From NCBI GenBank assembly GCA_025356445.1, contig JANXSZ010000070.1, positions 1 through 54,159 on the forward strand: 54,159 nt of DNA, given 5' to 3'. This DNA is from Betaproteobacteria bacterium (lineage in GTDB: Bacteria; Pseudomonadota; Gammaproteobacteria; Burkholderiales; Burkholderiaceae_C). Below, piece after piece: positions 18,185 to 26,793 of this stretch; within the stretch, counting starts at the first letter, position 1, and every line of letters starts with the position of its first letter. The notes under the pieces are model-generated. The model made no database searches. It was not told the DNA's origin and saw only the letters and a program-made list of their open reading frames with translations. The position numbers and the translations under genes were made by a program.

Positions 18185-19005
18185 GCTCGCTCGCCGCCAG
18201 CCAGCAAGCCCTGCTCACCACCCTGTTCGCTGCGGGTCGCAATGCTCCGGAAATTGCTACTGAATTTATAGCTGCTAATGCCCATCAAACAAGCGCCAGA
18301 GGCCTGAACGCCTATACAAGCAATGCCCACAGCCTCGCTGAGCGCAGTTTGGCGTCTGTGTACCCTGTGTTGGCCCAATTGCTGGGCGATGAGAGTTTTG
18401 CCGCCTTTGCCCGCGCTTTCTGGCACGCCCACCCGCCCCAGCGTGGTGACCTGGCGCATTGGGGAGACGCGCTCACCGGCTTCATCGCCGCCAGCCCGCA
18501 ACTGGCCGATGTGCCCTACCTTGCCGATGTTGCCCGCGTGGAATGGGCCTTGCACCAGGCTGCCACTGCCCCGGACGCCGAGGCCGACCTGGCCACTTTG
18601 CATCTCCTGATGGAACAAGACCCCGCCTTGCTGTACCTGCGCCTTGCCCCCGGCGTCAAGCTGGTGCCCAGTGACTGGCCTGTGGTCAGCATCGTCCATG
18701 CCCATGGGGTGGCAGAAGGCTCAACGCCCGATCTCAGCCGTGTGCGCGAACGCCTGCACAGCGGCAGCGCCGATGGGGCCGCTACCGCTGAAACCGCTCT
18801 GGTCTGGCGACAAGGCTTCAAGCCCCAAGTGCGTGAAGCCCTGCCGGGGGAACCTGCATTTGTGGCCGCACTGCACGCCGGCCACACCCTGGATGAGGCC
18901 TTCAGCGCCATCGACACGCTTGATTTCGCAGTCTGGCTGCCCCAATCCGTGGCCACGGGCCTGTTGCTGGCCGTGGATTGCTTGACGCTTCCCCTGATCC
19001 CCTGA
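18181..19005 (+). CDS. bufC: Bufferin maturation partner BufC (DUF2063)
   Basis: Partner of the MNIO enzyme, thought to recognise or present the precursor. The 274 residues hold an N-terminal DUF2063 putative DNA-binding-like domain and a C-terminal domain with the [16 protein letters not shown] segment. The ATG at 18181 overlaps the bufB stop; the longer reading from 18067 lies inside bufB. Residues about 24-43 (from [20 protein letters not shown]) are encoded by a full copy of the dispersed repeat, which lengthens the N-terminus. An 18-base gap separates it from the DoxX gene. Confidence 0.9.
   Translation: MSSLAASQQALLTTLFAAGRNAPEIATEFIAANAHQTSARGLNAYTSNAHSLAERSLASVYPVLAQLLGDESFAAFARAFWHAHPPQRGDLAHWGDALTGFIAASPQLADVPYLADVARVEWALHQAATAPDAEADLATLHLLMEQDPALLYLRLAPGVKLVPSDWPVVSIVHAHGVAEGSTPDLSRVRERLHSGSADGAATAETALVWRQGFKPQVREALPGEPAFVAALHAGHTLDEAFSAIDTLDFAVWLPQSVATGLLLAVDCLTLPLIP
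18256..18304. repeat. Full-length repeat copy in frame inside bufC
   Basis: The 49 bases start with GCTACTGAATTTATAGC and end AAGCGCCAGAGGCC, the layout of the extragenic form (compare GCTAGAGGCC at 51525-51534). It has no stop in the bufC frame and is translated in a region near the N-terminus. Confidence 0.65.
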
Positions 19006-19023
19006 TTTTTTCGGAGACCCCCC

Positions 19024-19536
19024 ATGAACCTGACCTCACCCCCCAGTGCTCTGCAAAAGACCTTGCAACGCGCCGTCACCCTCTGGACCCTGCTCAGTCA
19101 CGGCTTGCGCAGCCTGCAAGCCCCCCTCAGTCTGGCTGCCCGGCTCTACGTCGCCCATGCGTTTTGGCTCTCCGGCCTCACCAAACTCCAGGACTGGGGT
19201 ACCACGCTGGCGCTGTTTGCGGACGAGTACCACGTTCCCTTCCTGCCCACCCCCGTGGCGGCTGTGATGGGCACGGCAGGTGAACTGGTGTTGCCTGTGC
19301 TGTTGGTGCTGGGCTTGGGGGGGCGCTTTGCCGCTTTAGGGTTGTCTGTGGTGAACGCTATCGCCGTCATCAGCTTGATGGATATTGCACCGCTTGCCCT
19401 GCAACAGCATGTGCTGTGGGGGGCCTTGCTGGCTGGGTTAACCGTGTTTGGCCCCGGTGCCTGGGCCGCAGAGCGCTGGTTGTGGCCGTGGTTGCAAGCC
19501 CAACTTGGCCAAAATAAGGGACACTCCGGCGCATGA
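19024..19536 (+). CDS. DoxX-family membrane protein of the bufferin operon
   Basis: Inner-membrane protein of 170 residues with four predicted helices (about 35-55, 78-100, 105-125 and 133-155) and the DoxX motif ARLYVAHAFWLSGLTKLQDW. DoxX proteins are regular neighbours of DUF2282/DUF692/DUF2063 genes; a role in quinone-linked redox or export has been suggested but is not settled. GGAGACCCCCC precedes the ATG. Its stop overlaps the egtB start (ATGA), which ties the bufferin and ergothioneine genes into one transcript. Confidence 0.9.
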   Translation: MNLTSPPSALQKTLQRAVTLWTLLSHGLRSLQAPLSLAARLYVAHAFWLSGLTKLQDWGTTLALFADEYHVPFLPTPVAAVMGTAGELVLPVLLVLGLGGRFAALGLSVVNAIAVISLMDIAPLALQQHVLWGALLAGLTVFGPGAWAAERWLWPWLQAQLGQNKGHSGA

Positions 19537-20789
19537 GTTTGTCTTCAGAGGTCGCTTGCGCAGAGACCGTATCCCCAGACACCGCGTTACTGGCTGCGCG
19601 CTTCACCGAAGTCCGCCAGCACACTCTGGTGCTGGTCGAGGGCTTGAGCGTTGAAGACTGCATGGTGCAGTCCATGCCCGATGCCAGCCCCATCAAATGG
19701 CACCTCGCCCACACCACCTGGTTTTTTGAAACCTTTGTGCTCGAACCCGCCGAGTCGGTACAGGCCAAGGGTTTTGTGCCTTTTGATGTGGCTTTTCGTG
19801 TGCTGTTCAACTCCTATTACGTTGGTGTCGGTGAGCGCCATCCCCGTGCGGCACGTGGGGTGCTGTCGCGCCCCAGTTTTGCGCAGGTGCTGGCCTACCG
19901 TCACGATGTGGAAGCGCGCATCCACCGTCTGCTCGCTGGCCCTGTGCTGGCACGTGAGCTGCTGGCCTTGTTGACTTTGGGCCTGCACCACGAGCAGCAG
20001 CACCAAGAGCTGATCTTGACGGATGCACTGCACCACTTCGCCAGCAATCCGCTGCTGCCCACTTACCGCTCCTCTCACGCGGCCGACCCCCAGGCCGCCG
20101 CCTCAAGTAGCCCCGGTTTTGCGGCCTTCCAAGGCGGTGCGGTAGAGATCGGTTACAGCGGCCAGGGCTTTGCTTTTGACAACGAATCCCCCCGCCATAC
20201 CGTGTGGCTGATCCCGTTCGCGCTGGCCCGCCACTGCGTCACCCAAGGGGATTACCTGTTGTTTGTCGCCCATGGTGGCTATACGCGCCCCGAATTGTGG
20301 TTGTCGGATGGCTGGGATACCGTGGTGCGCGAAGGTTGGCAGGGCCCGCTGTACTGGCGCTTGACCGGTGCGGCGCCTGCGTCTTGCGCGTCGGCGTGGC
20401 AGGTCTTTGGTCTGGACGGCTTGCAAGCTTTCAACCCCGATTTACCCGTTTGTCACCTCAGCTACTACGAAGCCGACGCCTATGCCCGCTGGGCCGGTGC
20501 CCGCCTGCCTACCGAGGCGGAATGGGAGCATGCCGCACAAGCGCAGCTTTTCCTCTTGCCCTGCCCCGTCTGGCAATGGACGCAAAGTGCTTACCTGCCT
20601 TACCCCGGTTTTGCGCCTGCCCCTGGTGCCGTGGGTGAATACAACGGCAAGTTCATGGTCAACCAGATGGTGTTGCGCGGTGGCTCTGTGGCCACCCCGA
20701 CGGGGCACATCCGCAGCAGCTACCGCAATTTCTTCCCCCCTTCCGCACGCTGGCAGTTTGCTGGTTTACGGCTGGCCCACAACCTGTAA
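19533..20789 (+). CDS. egtB: Ergothioneine biosynthesis sulfoxide synthase EgtB
   Basis: Non-haem iron enzyme joining a sulfur donor (gamma-glutamylcysteine or cysteine) to trimethylhistidine (hercynine). The 418-residue protein has an N-terminal DinB-like domain with iron-ligand histidines in WHLAHTTWFFE (57-67) and HEQQHQE (153-159), and a C-terminal FGE-sulfatase-like domain with GARLPTEAEWEHAA and ending YRNFFPPSARWQFAGLRLA. Its start overlaps the DoxX stop. egtD follows after 24 bases. No egtC, egtA or egtE is visible, so the sulfur donor and final lyase are encoded elsewhere or not used. Confidence 0.93.
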   Translation: MSLSSEVACAETVSPDTALLAARFTEVRQHTLVLVEGLSVEDCMVQSMPDASPIKWHLAHTTWFFETFVLEPAESVQAKGFVPFDVAFRVLFNSYYVGVGERHPRAARGVLSRPSFAQVLAYRHDVEARIHRLLAGPVLARELLALLTLGLHHEQQHQELILTDALHHFASNPLLPTYRSSHAADPQAAASSSPGFAAFQGGAVEIGYSGQGFAFDNESPRHTVWLIPFALARHCVTQGDYLLFVAHGGYTRPELWLSDGWDTVVREGWQGPLYWRLTGAAPASCASAWQVFGLDGLQAFNPDLPVCHLSYYEADAYARWAGARLPTEAEWEHAAQAQLFLLPCPVWQWTQSAYLPYPGFAPAPGAVGEYNGKFMVNQMVLRGGSVATPTGHIRSSYRNFFPPSARWQFAGLRLAHNL

Positions 20790-20813
20790 CCGTTGACCTA
20801 AGGCGAATCCACC

Positions 20814-21816
20814 ATGCCCTCTTTGCGCCATAACCTGGCTTTGGTGACAGCGTCAACCAACCTGGACACATCTGTCGCCAAAGCCGTCACTCCCCACAGT
20901 GAATTTGCCCACGACCTGATCGCTGCCTTGTCCACCCCGCCGCACAGCATCTCGCCCAAATACTTTTACGACGCACCCGGCTCGCAGCTGTTTGACCGCA
21001 TTTGCGATTTGCCCGAGTACTACCCCACCCGCACCGAGTTGGGCATCCTCACGCGCCATGTCCGAGATGGCCGCGCTGATGGGGCCAGCTGCGGAGCTGG
21101 TGGAATTTGGTGCCGGTTCGCTTCAAAAAGTACGTCTGCTGCTCGATGCGATGGACGCGCCGGCAGGTTACGTGCCCATCGATATTTCCGGCGACCATTT
21201 GGCGGATGCGGCCCGCACGTTGGCGCGCGACTACCCGCTGCTGCACGTACAGCCGCTGGTGGCCGACTACACCGCTGCACTCACTTTGCCAGCCAAGCGG
21301 CAGGGCGCCGGGCAGCGCATCGGCTTCTTTCCCGGCTCCACTATCGGCAACTTTGCCCCCGACGAGGCGCTGCGCTTTCTGCGCATGGCTGCTGGCGTGT
21401 TGCACGGTGGTGCCCTGCTGCTGGGGGCTGACCTGATCAAAGACCCCGCCATCCTGCACGCGGCCTACAGCGATGCGCAAGGCGTCACTGCGGCCTTCAA
21501 CCTGAACGTGCTGGCCCGCGCCAACCGAGAATTGGGTGCCGACTTTGACCTCACCCAGTTTGCCCACAGCGCTTTCTACAACCCACCCCTCCAGCGTATT
21601 GAGATGCACCTGATGGCGCTGCAGCACCAGCTTGTGCGTGTCTGTGGCCGTAGCTTCTCGCTGCCTGAGGGCTTCAGCCTGCACACCGAAAATTCGCATA
21701 AATTCACCCTGGATGGCTTGCAGGCACTGGCGGTGAAAGCGGGTTTCACCCCCGGCCCGGTGTGGACAGACCCTGCGCGTCTCTTCAGCGTGCATTGGCT
21801 GCAAGCGCCACTCTGA
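20814..21816 (+). pseudogene. egtD: Histidine methyltransferase EgtD, interrupted by a frameshift
   Basis: EgtD trimethylates histidine to hercynine. The first frame from the ATG at 20814 reads the N-terminal part (FAHDLIAALSTPPHSISPKY, then LPEYYPTRTELGIL). At about 21057-21062 the reading must shift to the frame that continues SEMAALMG, then VEFGAGSLQKVRLLL and onward to HKFTLDGLQALAVKAGF and the stop at 21816. Alignment to the family suggests two bases lost after CATG (or one gained). Together the parts make a normal full-length EgtD. It may be a real mutation, a sequencing error, or two polypeptides, since an ATG at 21058 starts the second frame. No slippery heptamer is visible. Confidence 0.85.
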
Positions 21817-21852
21817 AGTTGTTAAAGAATTTTCAGATTTCTGCGCAATCGG

Positions 21853-21882
21853 TGTAAGAAAACCGCCCCGGACGTGACCAAC
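21853..21882 (+). promoter_or_regulatory. Predicted ECF-sigma promoter of bufA2
   Basis: TGTAAGAA (21853-21860), 14 bases, TGACCAAC (21875-21882), identical in both octamers and spacing to the element before bufA1. It ends 69 bases before the bufA2 ATG. The shared element suggests that both bufferin operons belong to one regulon. Confidence 0.7.
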
Positions 21883-21951
21883 AGATACCGAAGCAGCACT
21901 GATTCTGGTGTTGCAAAGGGCTTCTAACCATTCACTGCAAGGACGACTTTC

Positions 21952-22254
21952 ATGAACACCTCCATCACGACCGCCAGCACCGTTAAAACCGCCGCTTCTT
22001 TCGGCCTGACCGCTGCCTTGCTCGCCCTGTCTGCCGCTGCTTTTGCGGCCGATGCGCCTACCGGCGCGATGGGCAAAGCCATTGGTACGAACGACAAGGT
22101 GCATTGCTACAACGTCCACGACTGCAAGGGCAACAGCGACTGCAAAACCGCCGAGCACAGCTGCAAGGGTACCAACGCGTGCAAGGGCCACGGCTTCAAA
22201 GCCATGTCTGCAGGCCAGTGCCTGACCAAAGGTGGCACGATTTCTGACTTGTGA
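21952..22254 (+). CDS. bufA2: Bufferin precursor, BufA2 family
   Basis: Second RiPP metallophore precursor. The 100 residues start with a signal peptide ending near AAAFA-AD (about residue 32). The mature part is rich in CKG motifs, with six cysteines at 52, 58, 64, 71, 77 and 90 ([28 protein letters not shown]). This pattern fits the BufA2 group, distinct from the four-cysteine BufA1. AAGGACGACTTTC precedes the ATG. It is followed, nearly without a gap, by the fused maturase gene and has the shared sigma-type promoter. Confidence 0.88.
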   Translation: MNTSITTASTVKTAASFGLTAALLALSAAAFAADAPTGAMGKAIGTNDKVHCYNVHDCKGNSDCKTAEHSCKGTNACKGHGFKAMSAGQCLTKGGTISDL

Positions 22255-22273
22255 TCTGTCCCATCCTTTTCCT

Positions 22274-24004
22274 GTGAACGCCAGCGCTTCGCTGACCGCC
22301 ACCAGCCCAGGTTTTGGGCTGGGGCTGCGCACCCCACATTACCCCGATTTTCTGGCCAACCCTCAGCGCTTTGAGGGGTTGGATTGGCTTGAAATCATCA
22401 CCGACAACTTCATGGTCGAAGGCGGCAAACCGCTGGTGATGCTGGAGCGTATTCGCCGTGATTACCCTATGGCGATGCACGGTGTAGCGATGTCGCTGGG
22501 CGCACCCGGTGGCGCTGATCTGGCCTACTTGAAGCGCGTTAAAACCTTGGCCGACCGCGTGCAGCCGCTCTGGGTGTCTGACCACCTGTGCTGGATCGGC
22601 CCCGGCCCCGAGCAACTGCACGATCTCTATCCTCTGCCTTACACGGACGAAGCCGCCCGCCGCGTCATCCACAGCATCCGCCAAGCGCAAGACGTTTTGC
22701 AGCGCCGCCTGGTGGTTGAAAACGTCTCCAGTTACATCGCTTTCCAGGATTCAGCGTGCAGCGAATGGCAGTTCCTGCGCTATATCGCGCAAGAGGCTGA
22801 CTGCTTGCTGCTGGTGGACGTGAACAACATCCATGTCAGCAGCGTGAACCACGGCTTCAGCGCGCTGGACTACCTCGACGGCCTGCCCGCCAACCGTGTG
22901 CAGCAAATCCACCTCGCCGGACACACCGACCACGGCGATCACCTCATCGATACCCACGACCACCCGGTGGCGGCCCCCGTCTGGCAGCTCTACCGCGAAG
23001 CCTGCCTGCGCTTTGGCACGGTCGCCACCATGATCGAGCGCGACGACCACATTCCCTCGCTGCCCACCTTGCTGGACGAGCTGGCCGTGGCGCGCAGCAC
23101 GGCCAACGAGGTGCTGCACGCCACAGATCCTGCTAGCCAAGCGCAGTTGCCCGTCAACCATCGCAAAGAGCAGGAAATTGATCAAATAACGATGTTATGC
23201 AATGTGGATGGGTATGAAATGCTATCAAAATTGCAGCGAAACCTGGCCACTTACATTTTGAGCCCCGTTGAACTGCACGAAGCTTCTCTGGCACACACCC
23301 TGCGCAGCACAGATAGCGTCAGCAGTGTCCAAGCCCCGCAGCGTCTGGGCATCTATCACCATGCCTACCGTGCTCGATTGGCCGAGGTGCTGGCCGACAG
23401 TTTTGCCAAAATCAGCCTCTACATGGGCAGTGACACTTTCGAGGTTGAGGCCACGGCCTTCGCCGTTGCCCACCCGCCACTCACCCGCCGCCTGGGCCGC
23501 TATGGCGCCGGTCTGCCGGCCTTTTTGGCAGAGCGCTACCCGCACAACCCCGAGCTGTTTGAGCTGGCCCAACTGGATTGGGATTTGCGCGAATGCTTTG
23601 ACGGCCCCGATGCCCCCGCGCTGAACGCCAGCGCTGCGGCCAGCGACAGCGCCCAAAGCTGGTTGGCGTGCGATGCTCCCTTGCACCCCAGCGTGCGCCT
23701 GCGCACCCTGACCACCAATGCTGTGCAGCTCTGGAAAGCTATCGACGACGACCATGACGTCCCCGCACCCTTCACGCTGGAGGCTGCGCGCACCCTGCTG
23801 GTCTGGCGCAAAGGATTGCAGCCGCATTTCCAAACGCTGGACGCTGCGCCAGGGCAGTTCATCGCCTGTTTGGCCGAGGGGCAGTCCATCTTGCAAGCCT
23901 GCGAAAACTTACAAACCATGCCCGAGCTCGCCGCTCCTGAAACGCTGGGTGGCTGGCTTCAGACTTGGTGGGCTGATGGCTTGCTGCGGGTGCCACCGGG
24001 GTAG
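22274..24004 (+). CDS. BufB-BufC fusion: MNIO maturase with DUF2063 partner domain
   Basis: One ORF combines an N-terminal MNIO/DUF692 domain (motifs LHGVAMSLG-like MHGVAMSLGAPGG, VENVSSYIAF, LVDVNNIHVSS, QIHLAGHTDHGD and MIERDDHIPSL) with a C-terminal DUF2063-type domain (PQRLGIYHHAYRARLAEVL, then LLVWRKGLQPHF). A linker of about 40 residues joins them. The start is a GTG, either 22274 (576 residues) or 22232 (590, overlapping bufA2 by 23 bases); neither has a clear Shine-Dalgarno sequence. It presumably matures BufA2 as bufB and bufC together do for BufA1. Confidence 0.88.
   Translation: MNASASLTATSPGFGLGLRTPHYPDFLANPQRFEGLDWLEIITDNFMVEGGKPLVMLERIRRDYPMAMHGVAMSLGAPGGADLAYLKRVKTLADRVQPLWVSDHLCWIGPGPEQLHDLYPLPYTDEAARRVIHSIRQAQDVLQRRLVVENVSSYIAFQDSACSEWQFLRYIAQEADCLLLVDVNNIHVSSVNHGFSALDYLDGLPANRVQQIHLAGHTDHGDHLIDTHDHPVAAPVWQLYREACLRFGTVATMIERDDHIPSLPTLLDELAVARSTANEVLHATDPASQAQLPVNHRKEQEIDQITMLCNVDGYEMLSKLQRNLATYILSPVELHEASLAHTLRSTDSVSSVQAPQRLGIYHHAYRARLAEVLADSFAKISLYMGSDTFEVEATAFAVAHPPLTRRLGRYGAGLPAFLAERYPHNPELFELAQLDWDLRECFDGPDAPALNASAAASDSAQSWLACDAPLHPSVRLRTLTTNAVQLWKAIDDDHDVPAPFTLEAARTLLVWRKGLQPHFQTLDAAPGQFIACLAEGQSILQACENLQTMPELAAPETLGGWLQTWWADGLLRVPPG
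23221..23237. repeat. Possible repeat core inside the bufBC linker
   Basis: GCTATCAAAATTGCAGC differs from the mnmE/SDR core by two bases and lies in the AT-richer linker between the MNIO and DUF2063 domains. A repeat insertion could have contributed to the linker, but this copy is weak. Confidence 0.35.
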
Positions 24005-24067
24005 GTGCTGGCTATACTGGGGTTTTCCCTTGATCGGCGTTGCTCACGTCCCGCTGTTTTCCCGCTT

Positions 24068-24628
24068 ATGGACGCTTTTCTTGTTTCTACCGGCATCGTT
24101 GCCCTCGCTGAAATCGGCGATAAAACCCAGCTCTTGGCCCTCGTTCTCGCGGCCCGTTTTCGCAAACCCTGGCCCATCGTCTTGGGTATTTTGGTGGCCA
24201 CTCTCGTCAACCACGGCTTGGCCGGTGCTGTAGGCGCTTGGGTCACTGCCTTTCTCGGCCCCACCACCCTGCGCTGGGTTGTGGGCCTCTCCTTCATTGC
24301 CATGGCGGGGTGGATGCTGATTCCTGACAAACTCGATGAGGTGGACGACGACAAAACCGCCCGATTTGGCGTCTTCGGCACCACCGTGGTGTTGTTTTTC
24401 CTGGCGGAAATGGGCGACAAAACCCAGATCGCCACCGTCATGCTGGCGGCCAAATACCAGTCGTTTCTAGCGGTGGTCGCCGGCACCACCCTGGGCATGA
24501 TGATCGCCAACGCGCCCGTGGTGTGGCTGGGCGAAAAAGTGACGAAACTGATTCCTTTGCCCGTGGTTCACAAGCTCTCGGCGGCGGTGTTCCTGGTGCT
24601 GGGCGTGCTGGCGATCGCGTCGGCTTGA
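24068..24628 (+). CDS. GDT1/UPF0016 family cation transporter
   Basis: Inner-membrane protein of 186 residues with six predicted helices in two inverted halves. Each half carries the family's E-x-G-D-K-T signature (EIGDKTQ near residue 14, EMGDKTQ near 117). Relatives (MneA, TMEM165) export manganese or exchange calcium for protons. The ATG at 24068 puts the first motif at the normal distance; 24005 would add an unconserved leader. It follows the bufferin cluster on the same strand after 63 bases, so it may be part of the metal-stress set. I looked for a yybP-ykoY manganese riboswitch and did not find one. Confidence 0.9.
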   Translation: MDAFLVSTGIVALAEIGDKTQLLALVLAARFRKPWPIVLGILVATLVNHGLAGAVGAWVTAFLGPTTLRWVVGLSFIAMAGWMLIPDKLDEVDDDKTARFGVFGTTVVLFFLAEMGDKTQIATVMLAAKYQSFLAVVAGTTLGMMIANAPVVWLGEKVTKLIPLPVVHKLSAAVFLVLGVLAIASA

Positions 24629-24688
24629 GCGTTCGCTTTCAGCGCCCTCTTCACACCCACCTCCCACCAACACGCAACCTCCACAACC

Positions 24689-26662
24689 TCAATACTGCCC
24701 GCCGTAGTCCGCCACCTTGTCCCGCCACACGCTGCGGTAATGGACGTTGCCTGTGAGCGTGCCGTCTGACGCCACGATGAACTCAATCCATACCCGAGGC
24801 CCGTCAATGCGGAGGTACGAATTACCTGCATTGCCCGGCAGTGCGCTCGCATTCGGATAGGCCCCGAAGTCGGCCACGCCACCGGTGCCTGGCGCGTAAG
24901 CAACGTAGGTGCTGGCCAGTGCGATGTCCGTCAGGTAGACCCCCAGCAGCGTCTGCGCCACGTCAGCGGCCTGGGTGGCCGCCCAGGCTTGGACAACCGC
25001 TTTCACCGTGGCTTGCTGTGCCGTAGTCAACGTGCTGACCAGAACGCCGCGCCCTGTCGTGCCGGTGGGGTAGGCGACGGCTTTGTAGCGGGTGTCGCCC
25101 GAGGCGGTGGGGCCCATCAGCAGATCGCTCATCGTGGTGGCCAGCTTGGCGGTACTGACCGTTGTGGTGCTGCTTTGCAGGCTGGTGGCCAGCGCAGAGA
25201 CGGCCAGTCGCTGGCTTTCCATCGCCGCATGCGGGGTGCCGCTGGTGTTGGCTGTGCTGGCGGTGTTGTTCACGGTGTAGACGCCGCCGCTGCTGAACGT
25301 CCAGTTGGGGGGTTGCGCACCGATGAACATCGGCGTGGCGCTGGGCAGGCTGGTGTTGTAGGTGATGTTGTAGGTCAGCTGGTGGCCTGTCAGTTGCAGT
25401 GTCCAGGGCAGCGTGGCCGAGGGTTGACCGATGAAGGCGATGGAATACAGCGCCGCACCTGCACCGGATGCCGGGTTGAGGCTGGCAACCGCATTGTCGG
25501 ACAGGCGGATTTCAGACATCAGCGTGGTGCCCGTGGTGCTCAGCGCGGCAGAAATCAGCGCGTCTGCTGCGCTTTGTTGCAGCACGGAGAGCGTGGCCGT
25601 GTTCAGCCGCAGGCCATGGCGTGCCCCGACGACATCGCTCCAGGCGCGGGCGTTGTCCAGGTTGTTGGCAAACAGCACGGTGGCGCTGGACAACGACGAA
25701 CCCGCCACGATGGCCTGGCTGGTGTTCAGCGTGCTGATGAAGGCATTCGCTACAGCCACCACCACGGCGGTGTTGCTGTTGCTGCCCACCGGCGTGACAG
25801 CCAGTGTGGCCACGCTGCTGGCCACGGCACCCACGCTGTTCGTCACCACCACGTAGTAGCTGCCCGCATTCAGCGCTGCCACGGTGGTGATGGCATAGCT
25901 GGCACGGGTCGCTGATGTGATGGCTACAGCGTCTTTGAACCACTGGTAGGTGAGGTCAGTGCCCGTCGCCTGAACGGCAAAGCTGGCGGCGTTACCGGCG
26001 GTCACGGTCAACGACGCGGGTGCTGCGGTGATGGCCGGTGCGATGGCGGTGGCGCTGATGCTCAGCGTGACCGTGCTGCTGGTCACCGCCTTGGCCCCGG
26101 TGCGGCTGCTCGACACCACCACGTAAAAACTGTCTGCTGCGGTGGCGGCGTTGGTGGTGCTGGCCGTGTAGGACGACCCGGTGGCACCGACGATCAACGT
26201 GCTGTTGCGAAACCATTGGTAGGTCAATCCAACCCCTGTGGCCACCACCGACAACTCTGCACTTTTGCCCGCCGTCACCGTCACCGACTGGGGTGGCACG
26301 GTGATCACCGGGTCAACCGTGATGGTGAGTGTGGCGGCACTGCTGGTGACGCTGCCCAGCGTGTTGGTCACGGTGACGGTGTAGCTGCCCGCCGCCTGGG
26401 TGGCATAGGTGCTGGCCGTGGCACCGGCCACGGCTGTGCCGTCCTTGAACCACTGGTAAGCCAAAGCGCCTCCGGCAGCCACCACGGTCAGTACCGTGGG
26501 CTGGTCGCCTGTGGATGTGGCGGACAAGGGCTGGGTGCTGATGGTGGGCAGCGTGGTCGCCGTTTTGGAGGCTTCACCGGGGCCGCAGGCGCTCAGCAGC
26601 AGGGTGAAACTGAGTATCAGCAGGGTACAACTGCGCAGAAACAGGCGTGTGAACATCGGCAT
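24689..26662 (-). CDS. Lipoprotein with three Ig-like domains and a DUF3500 domain
   Basis: A 657-residue exported lipoprotein. The signal peptide ends in the lipobox LLLSACGPG (about residue 26). Three immunoglobulin-like repeats of about 85 residues follow, each with the YQWFKDG or YQWFRN tryptophan motif and a Y-x-V-x-V-x-N strand. The C-terminal half (from about residue 295) resembles DUF3500, ending with WIEFIVASDGTLTGNVHYRSVWRDKVADYGG. Probably anchored to a membrane facing the periplasm or outside; the activity of DUF3500 is unknown. The start could be 26662 or 26656. It stands alone on its strand. Confidence 0.85.
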   Translation of the reverse strand: MPMFTRLFLRSCTLLILSFTLLLSACGPGEASKTATTLPTISTQPLSATSTGDQPTVLTVVAAGGALAYQWFKDGTAVAGATASTYATQAAGSYTVTVTNTLGSVTSSAATLTITVDPVITVPPQSVTVTAGKSAELSVVATGVGLTYQWFRNSTLIVGATGSSYTASTTNAATAADSFYVVVSSSRTGAKAVTSSTVTLSISATAIAPAITAAPASLTVTAGNAASFAVQATGTDLTYQWFKDAVAITSATRASYAITTVAALNAGSYYVVVTNSVGAVASSVATLAVTPVGSNSNTAVVVAVANAFISTLNTSQAIVAGSSLSSATVLFANNLDNARAWSDVVGARHGLRLNTATLSVLQQSAADALISAALSTTGTTLMSEIRLSDNAVASLNPASGAGAALYSIAFIGQPSATLPWTLQLTGHQLTYNITYNTSLPSATPMFIGAQPPNWTFSSGGVYTVNNTASTANTSGTPHAAMESQRLAVSALATSLQSSTTTVSTAKLATTMSDLLMGPTASGDTRYKAVAYPTGTTGRGVLVSTLTTAQQATVKAVVQAWAATQAADVAQTLLGVYLTDIALASTYVAYAPGTGGVADFGAYPNASALPGNAGNSYLRIDGPRVWIEFIVASDGTLTGNVHYRSVWRDKVADYGGQY

Positions 26663-26793
26663 GGCAAACAACTTTCTAGGGGGAAAATCAGGGGTCAAAG
26701 CGGTATCAGCGCGGGCAGACTGAGTATAGAAGTCGCATTCCGGCACCGCTGTCAATACAGCGTAAACACGCCCGTCAACGCTATACTGACCCC

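Noticed and set aside
21040-21075. Programmed frameshift in egtD
   Set aside because: No slippery heptamer, internal Shine-Dalgarno or downstream pseudoknot is apparent at the junction, and EgtD is not known to use recoding. Mutation or sequencing error is simpler.
24005-24067. Possible yybP-ykoY manganese riboswitch before the GDT1-type transporter
   Set aside because: The 63-base leader is too short and lacks the conserved paired motifs of that aptamer.
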